This document shows, one piece after another, positions 5,960 to 10,802 of a DNA stretch of 10,802 nt. The DNA lies in the NCBI GenBank assembly GCA_027352645.1, contig DAIEIL010000197.1, forward strand, positions 1-10,802. Direction: 5' to 3'. The position numbers were made by a program, and so were the translations under genes. The notes below the pieces were generated by a model, which saw only the letters and a program-made list of their open reading frames with translations, did not search any database and was not told where the DNA came from. Source of the DNA: Rhodobiaceae bacterium. GTDB lineage: Bacteria > Pseudomonadota > Alphaproteobacteria > Parvibaculales > Parvibaculaceae. Numbering within the stretch: the stretch's first letter is position 1; each line of letters opens with the position of its first letter.

Positions 5960-7285
5960 TCAGGCGAAGCGGTAACGGACCGGCATCGATTTGAGGCCGC
6001 TGACAAAATTCGCCCGCGTGTTCTTCGGCTCGCCCGCCAGTTCAATATCCTTCAGACGCGGCAGAAGCTCGTTGTAGAGCGCCTTGATCTCCATGCGCGC
6101 GAGATGCATGCCGAGGCAGAGATGGGCGCCATAGCCAAAGGCGATCTGGCGGTTCGGTGTGCGATCCACCTTGAACTTGAAGGGCTCGTCAAAGACCTCC
6201 TCGTCGCGGTTTCCGCTCGGATAGTGGAGACAGATACCGTCACCCGCCTTGATGGTCTTTCCGCGCAGCGTGTAGTCCTCCATCGCAGTGCGCATGAAGT
6301 GTTTCACCGGCGTCACCCAGCGGATCGATTCCTCGACCGCACCCGGCAACAGCGAGAGATCGCCCTTGAGCTTCGCCATCTGATCCGGATTCTTGATGAG
6401 CTGGAGAAGCCCGCCCGATGTCACCGAGCTTGTTGTGTCGTGGCCTGCCGTCGCGACGATGACGTAGTAGCTCATCGCTTCGCGGTCGCCGATGAGCTGG
6501 CCGTCGATCATGCCGTTGGCGATGACGCTGGCGACATCGTCCTTCGGGTTCTTGCGGCGGTCCGCGGTGATCGCGCCGAAATAATCGAACAGCGCCTGCG
6601 CCGTCGCCGCGAGATCGACGCTCTGGCCGCGCTCACCACTGAACACGACCGTATCGTCATCGCCCTTGTGATCGGTCGCAGCCGTCACATCCGGATCGCC
6701 GGGGCCGAAGATTTCCTGTGTCATCTTCAGCATGAAGGGCTCGTCTTCCTTCGGCACGCCGAGAAGCTGCATGATGACGCGCAGCGGATACCACAGCGCA
6801 ACTTCCTTCACGAAGTCGCATTCGCTGCCGAGCTCCTGCATTCGGTCGACATGATCCTTTGCAAGGCCGGCAATCCGCCCTTCGAGCTTCTTGAGGTTCG
6901 GCGGCATGAACCAGCTCTGCGTGAGATTTCGCAGCTTGTAGTGAATGGGATCGTCGAGATCGACCAGCGTGCGGAAAAGATGCGTATCGCCCACGGTGGC
7001 CTTCAGCCATTCCTCGCCTTCGACGGGCGAGAGATAGGTGCGCAGCCGGTTCACGAACTTGTCGCTCTGGCGTTCGATCTCCTGAATGTCTGCATGCTTG
7101 GTGATCGACCAGAAAGGACGGAAACCACGCGGCTTCATCAGCCGAACAGGATCTTCCCTGCGCAGCTTCGCGAACACCGCATGGATGTCATCTTCATTGG
7201 CATAAAGTTCCGGATTGACGACCTCGTCGTCGATGCTGTCCCGCGAGTAGCCGGGGAAAGCATTGCTCGCTTCCGCAGTGCTCAT
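5960..7285 (-). CDS. Cytochrome P450, CYP108-like (class I bacterial)
   Basis: This soluble 441-residue P450 is a heme monooxygenase. The I-helix oxygen-activation motif AGHDTT is at 280-285, the K-helix ExxR is E319-R322 and the heme loop is FGYGAHLCLG with cysteine C390. It has no N-terminal membrane anchor, as expected for bacterial class I P450s that need a ferredoxin and a reductase. From memory, the C-terminal half (TPVKHFMRTA, NRDEEVF, NELLPRLKDIELAG, MPVRYRF) is close to P450terp (CYP108), which hydroxylates alpha-terpineol. A terpenoid, alkyl-aromatic or steroid-like substrate is plausible, but assignment to CYP108 needs an identity calculation. The ATG at 7283-7285 has a strong AGGAGG six to seven bases upstream. 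It is the first gene of the leftward operon with the alcohol dehydrogenase. Two perfect palindromes lie directly upstream. Confidence 0.93.
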   Translation of the reverse strand: MSTAEASNAFPGYSRDSIDDEVVNPELYANEDDIHAVFAKLRREDPVRLMKPRGFRPFWSITKHADIQEIERQSDKFVNRLRTYLSPVEGEEWLKATVGDTHLFRTLVDLDDPIHYKLRNLTQSWFMPPNLKKLEGRIAGLAKDHVDRMQELGSECDFVKEVALWYPLRVIMQLLGVPKEDEPFMLKMTQEIFGPGDPDVTAATDHKGDDDTVVFSGERGQSVDLAATAQALFDYFGAITADRRKNPKDDVASVIANGMIDGQLIGDREAMSYYVIVATAGHDTTSSVTSGGLLQLIKNPDQMAKLKGDLSLLPGAVEESIRWVTPVKHFMRTAMEDYTLRGKTIKAGDGICLHYPSGNRDEEVFDEPFKFKVDRTPNRQIAFGYGAHLCLGMHLARMEIKALYNELLPRLKDIELAGEPKNTRANFVSGLKSMPVRYRFA

Positions 7286-7299
7286 ATAACCCTCCTCCT

Positions 7300-7318
7300 G
7301 CCGCCGGATACCGGCGGC
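7300..7318 (-). promoter_or_regulatory. Perfect 8-bp inverted repeat in the P450 leader
   Basis: GCCGCCGG-ATA-CCGGCGGC folds into a very stable hairpin with a 3-base loop. It sits immediately upstream of the P450 Shine-Dalgarno (about 7291-7297). If transcribed it would stand next to the ribosome binding site and could affect translation or mRNA stability. As DNA it could be a repressor site. Confidence 0.4.
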
Positions 7319-7319
7319 G

Positions 7320-7336
7320 AAATGCCTTAGGCATTT
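7320..7336. promoter_or_regulatory. 17-bp perfect palindrome, candidate operator
   Basis: AAATGCCT-T-AGGCATTT has 8-bp arms around a single base. Its A/T ends and G/C core contrast with the GC-rich surroundings, the look of a binding site for a dimeric TetR, GntR or LysR-type regulator. It lies 35-51 bases upstream of the P450 ATG, where a repressor could block its transcription. The regulator itself is not in the window. Confidence 0.45.
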
Positions 7337-7385
7337 TGTTCTGGACCGGCCTCCCAGCCGGATTGGCGCATAGATTAGCCAGACG

Positions 7386-7421
7386 GCGGCGCAGGGCCAG
7401 CCGATTCATCTGGCCCGCCGC
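7386..7421. repeat. Long stem-loop in the divergent region
   Basis: GGGCCAG (7394-7400) pairs with CTGGCCC (7410-7416) around a 9-base loop. After a 3-base bulge (7391-7393), GCGGC (7386-7390) pairs with GCCGC (7417-7421), for a 12-bp stem. It does not lie at a gene end, so it is not an obvious terminator. Its function is unknown. Confidence 0.4.
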
Positions 7422-7569
7422 ATGGCGCCCCACCCCGCCGCGAAACATGGCCCTGACGCTGCGTCGCAGATACGGGTTTCCAAACCTTTTTGTAGGTTCG
7501 GGGAATGAACTTAAGGTAGGAATCAGAATGCGGTGACATGCCGCCACGGAAACGACGAGGAATAGAAAA

Positions 7570-8547
7570 ATGAAGACGCGTATCACCGAACTTTTCGGGA
7601 TCAAGCATCCGATCATTCAGGGCGGCATGCATTTCGTCGGGCTCGCCGAGATGGCGGCCGCCGTCTCCAATGCCGGCGGCCTCGGCATCATCACCGGCCT
7701 GACATAGCCGACCCCGGATGCGCTGTCGAAGGAAATCGTCCGCTGCCGCGAGATGACCGACAAGCCCTTCGGTGTGAACCTCACCTTCCTGCCGGGCTTC
7801 GCCAATCCGCCCTATCCCGAATATATCGATGCGATCATTCAGGGTGGCGTGAGGGCAGTCGAGACGGCGGGCCGCAGCCCCGAGCAGTACATGCCTGCGC
7901 TGAAGGCCGGCGGTGTGAAGGTGATCCACAAATGCACCTCCGTCCGCCATTCGCTGAAGGCCGAGAAGATCGGCTGCGACGCGGTAAGCGTCGACGGCTT
8001 CGAATGCGGCGGACATCCGGGCGAAGACGATGTGCCGAACATGATCCTTCTGCCCCGTGCGGCGGAAGAACTGAAGATCCCCTTCGTCGCCTCGGGCGGC
8101 ATGGCGGATGCCCGCAGCCTCGTGGCGGCGCTGGCGCTCGGCGCGGAAGGCATGAACATGGGCACGCGCTTCATCGCCACCAAGGAAGCCCCTGTGCATG
8201 AGAACGTGAAGAAGGCGATCGTCGCCGCTTCGGAACTCGACACGCGCCTCATCATGCGCAATCTCCGCAACACGGAGCGCGTGCTCACCAATGCGGCGGT
8301 CGAGAAGATTGTCGAGATCGAGCACACCAAGGGCGAGGGCCTCGGCATCGAGGATATTCGCGAACTCGTCGGTGGCGTCTATCCGCGCATCATGCAGAAG
8401 GGCGACATGGATGCAGGCGCATGGAGCTGCGGCATGGTCGCGGGTCTCATCCACGACATTCCGACCGTGAAGGAACTGATCGACCGGATCATGAGCGAGG
8501 CGACCGTGATCATCCGCAAGCGTCTTGAAGGTTTCCTCGACGCCTGA
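7570..8547 (+). pseudogene. NADH:quinone reductase / nitronate monooxygenase-family flavoprotein, interrupted by amber codon 46
   Basis: ATG 7570, seven bases after GAGGAA, opens a frame of 325 codons ending at TGA 8545-8547. It contains one in-frame TAG at 7705-7707 (codon 46). Both sides belong to one FMN-dependent TIM-barrel protein. The N-terminal piece has HPIIQGGMHFVG and SNAGGLGIITGLT. The rest has PTPDAL, DKPFGVNLTFLP, VIHKCTSVRH, DGFECGGHPGEDD, ASGGMADAR and MGTRF. The resemblance, from memory, is to Pseudomonas PA1024, first called nitronate monooxygenase and later shown to be an NADH:quinone reductase of 328 residues. Homologues have Gln in LTQP, so TAG is one transition from CAG. 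No other stop or frameshift occurs, which suggests a recent mutation, a sequencing error or suppression. ATG 7753 could restart a 264-residue product, but it has no Shine-Dalgarno and would lack the FMN-binding QGGM loop. The gene is divergent from the P450. Confidence 0.82.
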
Positions 8548-8553
8548 TGCAAA

Positions 8554-8599
8554 AGAAGCTTCGGCTCGCATCCAGGGTGAATGCGAGCCGAAATCTTCT
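8554..8599. terminator. Bidirectional terminator-like hairpin
   Basis: TTCGGCTCGCAT (8560-8571) and ATGCGAGCCGAA (8581-8592) form a perfect 12-bp stem with a 9-base loop. Beyond a small internal loop, AGAAG (8554-8558) pairs with CTTCT (8595-8599). It lies between the stops of the rightward flavoprotein gene and the leftward cysNC, so it can serve both. Only short, mixed A/T tracts flank it. Confidence 0.75.
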
Positions 8600-10503
8600 C
8601 AGACGATGATGCCGCGCGAGCGCAGCAGCGCGATCACTTCTTCCGCAAGCAGCTCGACCGACTTTGTGCCGGATTCGAGCCTGATCTCGGGATTCTCCGG
8701 CGGCTCGTAAGGCGAGTCGATGCCGGTGAAATTCTTGATCTGCCCGGCGCGCGCCTTCTTGTAGAGGCCCTTCGGGTCGCGGCTTTCGGCGATTTCGAGC
8801 GGCGTGTCGCAGAAGACCTCGATGAACTCGCCCTCCTCCACCAGTTCGCGCGCCATGCGGCGCTCCGCCCTGAAGGGCGAGATGAAGGAGACGAGGACGA
8901 TCAGGCCCGCGTCGATCATCAGCTTCGAGACTTCCGCGACGCGGCGGATATTCTCCACGCGATCGCCTTCGGTGAAGCCGAGGTCGCGGTTGAGACCGTG
9001 ACGCACATTGTCACCGTCGAGCATGTAGGTGTGGCGACCCTGCGCGAGCAGGTATTTCTCGACAATGTTCGCGATGGTCGACTTGCCCGCGCCCGAAAGA
9101 CCGGTGAACCAGAGGATGACCGGCTTCTGGCCCTTGAGGTTCGCGCGCGCAGTCTTGTTCACGTCGAGCGCCTGCAGGTGGATATTCGTCGCGCGACGAA
9201 GGCCGAACATGATCATGCCGGCGCCGACTGTCGCATTGGACAGGCGGTCGATGATGATGAAGGCGCCGGTCCCGCGATTTGCCGTATAGGCGTCGAAGCC
9301 GACGGGCTGAGACAGCGAAAAGTTGCAGACGGCAACCTCGTTGAGCCCAAGCTCCTTCGCCGCCAGATGATCGAGCGTGTTGACGTCGATCTTGTGCTTG
9401 ATCTCCGTTACCTGCGCCGTCACCGTCTTCGTGCCGATCTTGACGAGATAGGGACGGCCCGGCAGCAGATGATCCTCATGCATCCAGATCACATGCGCCG
9501 CGAACTGGTCCGCAACTTCAGGCTGGTCGGTGGCAGCGACGAGAAGATCGCCACGCGAAATATCCACTTCGTCGGCAAGCGTCAGCGTGACCGCATCGCC
9601 CGCGCCCGCGGCATCGAGATCGCCATCGGCGGTGACAATGCGCGCGACCGTGCTCGTACGGCCGGACGCGGCGACGACGATGCGGTCTCCCGGACGCACT
9701 GTGCCGCTCGCAATGGTGCCCGAGAAACCGCGGAAATCGAGATTGGGCCGGTTGACCCACTGCACCGCCATGCGGAAAGGCTTCGCAAGCTGCTCGTCTT
9801 CTACCTCGACCGTTTCGAGATGATCGAGAAGCGCGGGCCCCTTGTACCAGGGGGTGCGCTCCGAGCGTGCAATGACGTTATCGCCGAAACGCGCTGAAAG
9901 CGGGATCGCGACGATCTGCTTGAAACCGAAATCGCGCGCGAACTCCGCGAAGTCGTCGCGTATCTTTTCGAAGATGTCCTGTGAATAATCGACAAGGTCG
10001 ATCTTGTTCACGGCAACAACGACATGACGAATGCCGAGCAACGAAGCGATGAAGGCATGACGGCGCGTCTGCGTCAGGATGCCCTTGCGCGCATCGACGA
10101 GCAGAATGGCGAGATCGGCGGTCGAAGCGCCGGTTGCCATGTTGCGCGTATATTGCTCGTGCCCCGGCGTGTCGGCAACGATGAACTTGCGCTTGTCGGT
10201 CGTGAAGAAGCGATAGGCGACGTCGATGGTGATGCCCTGCTCACGCTCGGCCTCGAGCCCGTCGACCAGCAACGCGAAGTCGATATCCTCGCCCACCGTG
10301 CCGTGCTTCTTGCTATCGCGCTCCAGCGTCGCGAGCTGATCGTCGAAAAGGAGCTTGGTGTCGTAAAGCAGACGACCGATCAGCGTCGATTTGCCGTCAT
10401 CCACCGAACCGCAAGTGAGGAAACGCAGCAGCGTCTTGTTTTCCTGCTGCGCGAGATATGCGATCAGATCCTGCGCGGAGAGATTTTCAGCGATCTCACT
10501 CAT
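8599..10503 (-). CDS. cysNC: Bifunctional sulfate adenylyltransferase subunit 1 / adenylylsulfate kinase (CysN-CysC fusion)
   Basis: This 634-residue fusion carries out two steps of sulfate activation in the cytoplasm. The N-terminal part (about 20-450) is the CysN GTPase, which drives ATP sulfurylase to make APS. Its motifs are GSVDDGKST (32-40), DTPGHEQYTRN (111-121) and NKID (166-169), followed by EF-Tu-like beta domains. The C-terminal part (about 455-634) is APS kinase, which makes PAPS. Its motifs are P-loop GLSGAGKST (468-476), LDGDNVRHGLNRDLGF (495-510) and SFISPFRAERR with the S542 region. Both active sites look intact. The architecture is that of NodQ/CysNC of rhizobia and related bacteria. 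The start ATG (10501-10503) overlaps the cysD stop by one base (TGATG), and GAGGGG at 10512-10517 provides the ribosome binding site, so the two subunits are translationally coupled. No sulfotransferase or nodulation gene is present, so a role in assimilation is more likely than modification. Confidence 0.96.
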   Translation of the reverse strand: MSEIAENLSAQDLIAYLAQQENKTLLRFLTCGSVDDGKSTLIGRLLYDTKLLFDDQLATLERDSKKHGTVGEDIDFALLVDGLEAEREQGITIDVAYRFFTTDKRKFIVADTPGHEQYTRNMATGASTADLAILLVDARKGILTQTRRHAFIASLLGIRHVVVAVNKIDLVDYSQDIFEKIRDDFAEFARDFGFKQIVAIPLSARFGDNVIARSERTPWYKGPALLDHLETVEVEDEQLAKPFRMAVQWVNRPNLDFRGFSGTIASGTVRPGDRIVVAASGRTSTVARIVTADGDLDAAGAGDAVTLTLADEVDISRGDLLVAATDQPEVADQFAAHVIWMHEDHLLPGRPYLVKIGTKTVTAQVTEIKHKIDVNTLDHLAAKELGLNEVAVCNFSLSQPVGFDAYTANRGTGAFIIIDRLSNATVGAGMIMFGLRRATNIHLQALDVNKTARANLKGQKPVILWFTGLSGAGKSTIANIVEKYLLAQGRHTYMLDGDNVRHGLNRDLGFTEGDRVENIRRVAEVSKLMIDAGLIVLVSFISPFRAERRMARELVEEGEFIEVFCDTPLEIAESRDPKGLYKKARAGQIKNFTGIDSPYEPPENPEIRLESGTKSVELLAEEVIALLRSRGIIV

Positions 10504-10802
10504 CAGAAATACCCCTCGCGCTTCTTCTTCTCCATGGAGCCTGCCTCGTCATGGTCGATGAGGCGGCCCGAACGCTCCGATGTCCGCGCGATCAGCATTT
10601 CGCGCACGATCTCGGGCAGCGTCGCGGCATCGCTTTCGATGGCAGCCGTCAGCGGGTAGCAGCCCAGCGTGCGGAAGCGAACGAGCTTTTCCTGCGGAAC
10701 CTCGCCCGGCTCCAGCGGCAGGCGCTCGTCATCGACCATGATGAGCTGGCCGCCACGCTCGACGACGGGACGCTTCGCCGCGTAGTAGAGCGGAACGATC
10801 GG
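10503..10802 (-). CDS. cysD: Sulfate adenylyltransferase subunit 2 CysD, C-terminal part (5' end outside window)
   Basis: The frame is open to the right edge and gives the last 99 residues of CysD, the catalytic ATP sulfurylase subunit that joins sulfate and ATP to form APS with CysN. The segment PIVPLYYAAKRPVVERGGQL followed by IMVDDERLPLEPGE is characteristic. So are RFRTLGCYPLTAAIES, SERSGRLIDHD and the C-terminal KKKREGYF. The ATP-binding N-terminal domain is beyond the window. Because the frame continues through the edge without a stop, the ATG at 10737-10739 is internal and not the gene start. The TGA stop shares a base with the cysNC ATG, so they form one leftward operon. Confidence 0.95.
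   Translation of the reverse strand, partial: PIVPLYYAAKRPVVERGGQLIMVDDERLPLEPGEVPQEKLVRFRTLGCYPLTAAIESDAATLPEIVREMLIARTSERSGRLIDHDEAGSMEKKKREGYF

Larger units (their letters stand above)
7286..7569. other. 284-bp divergent intergenic region rich in inverted repeats
   Basis: The region lies between the leftward P450 start and the rightward flavoprotein start, so it should carry both promoters. I could not identify convincing -35/-10 pairs. It contains at least four symmetric elements: 7300-7318, 7320-7336, 7386-7421 and 7475-7486 (GGTTT-CC-AAACC). There is also a shorter GACGC-T-GCGTC at 7455-7465. An open frame at 7336-7536 encodes an Arg-rich peptide and is not credible as a gene. GAGGAA at 7557-7562 is the ribosome binding site of the rightward gene. 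Confidence 0.6.

Noticed and set aside
5798..7330. 510-residue open frame antisense to the P450 and part of the ADH
   Set aside because: The opposite strand encodes proteins with intact catalytic motifs. Long antisense frames are expected in GC-rich coding DNA, and this one shows no domain.
7336..7536. 66-residue open frame in the divergent region
   Set aside because: The peptide is Arg-rich and low in complexity, has no Shine-Dalgarno, and the sequence is dominated by inverted repeats.
7705..7707. Pyrrolysine at the TAG codon
   Set aside because: No pyl gene is visible, TAG is used as a normal stop by two genes in the window, and family members carry Gln here.
7375..8571. 398-residue open frame antisense to the flavoprotein gene
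   Set aside because: It is a His/Arg/Asp-rich translation typical of antisense frames, while the sense strand carries clear flavoprotein motifs.
8581..9897. 438-residue open frame antisense to cysNC
   Set aside because: The minus strand has complete GTPase and APS kinase motifs. The antisense product is Arg/Asp-rich without a recognisable domain.
1..10802. Mobile elements, CRISPR arrays, tRNA/rRNA genes
   Set aside because: No transposase or integrase motif, no regularly spaced direct repeats and no tRNA-like cloverleaf was seen.

Overview
The window is GC-rich, with strong G/C preference at third codon positions. It is densely packed with bacterial metabolic genes on both strands. Gene content suggests an alphaproteobacterium with hydrocarbon, aromatic or terpenoid catabolism: a PHP-domain PolX, a fused CysN/CysC, a CYP108-like P450 and an HpaH/HpaI-type pair. 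A Parvibaculum-like or related organism is plausible, but this is inference from protein resemblance, not a database match. I see no insertion sequence, prophage, CRISPR array, tRNA or rRNA.

Layout, left to right. Positions 1-1021 (+) hold the 3' end of an HpcH/HpaI-family aldolase followed by a 2-oxohept-3-ene-1,7-dioate hydratase, the last two steps of a meta-cleavage pathway. Converging on it with one base between stop codons is a PolX repair polymerase/exonuclease (1023-2750, -). A short divergent gap leads to mobA (2861-3499, +), which appears to use a CTG start. Its 3' end overlaps by 35 bp a convergent membrane fatty acid desaturase (3465-4502, -). A 331-bp non-coding stretch with palindromes and a terminator-like hairpin separates the desaturase from a leftward P450/zinc alcohol dehydrogenase operon (4834-7285, -). 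A 284-bp palindrome-rich divergent region follows. Then comes a nitronate-monooxygenase-family flavoprotein resembling NADH:quinone reductase PA1024 (7570-8547, +), interrupted by an in-frame amber codon. A strong hairpin separates it from the convergent sulfate-activation operon cysD-cysNC (8599 to the right edge, -).

How the genes fit together. The P450 and alcohol dehydrogenase form a plausible two-step module: hydroxylation of a hydrophobic substrate, then oxidation of the alcohol to an aldehyde or ketone. No ferredoxin or ferredoxin reductase lies in the window, so electron transfer partners must be elsewhere. CysD and CysNC together convert sulfate to APS and PAPS. The other genes look like independent housekeeping or catabolic units.

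I do not see a clearly new multi-gene system. The most unusual points are the single amber codon in an otherwise intact quinone reductase gene, the CTG start of mobA with a tiny ORF ending one base upstream, and the clusters of perfect palindromes before the desaturase and between the P450 and the flavoprotein gene.
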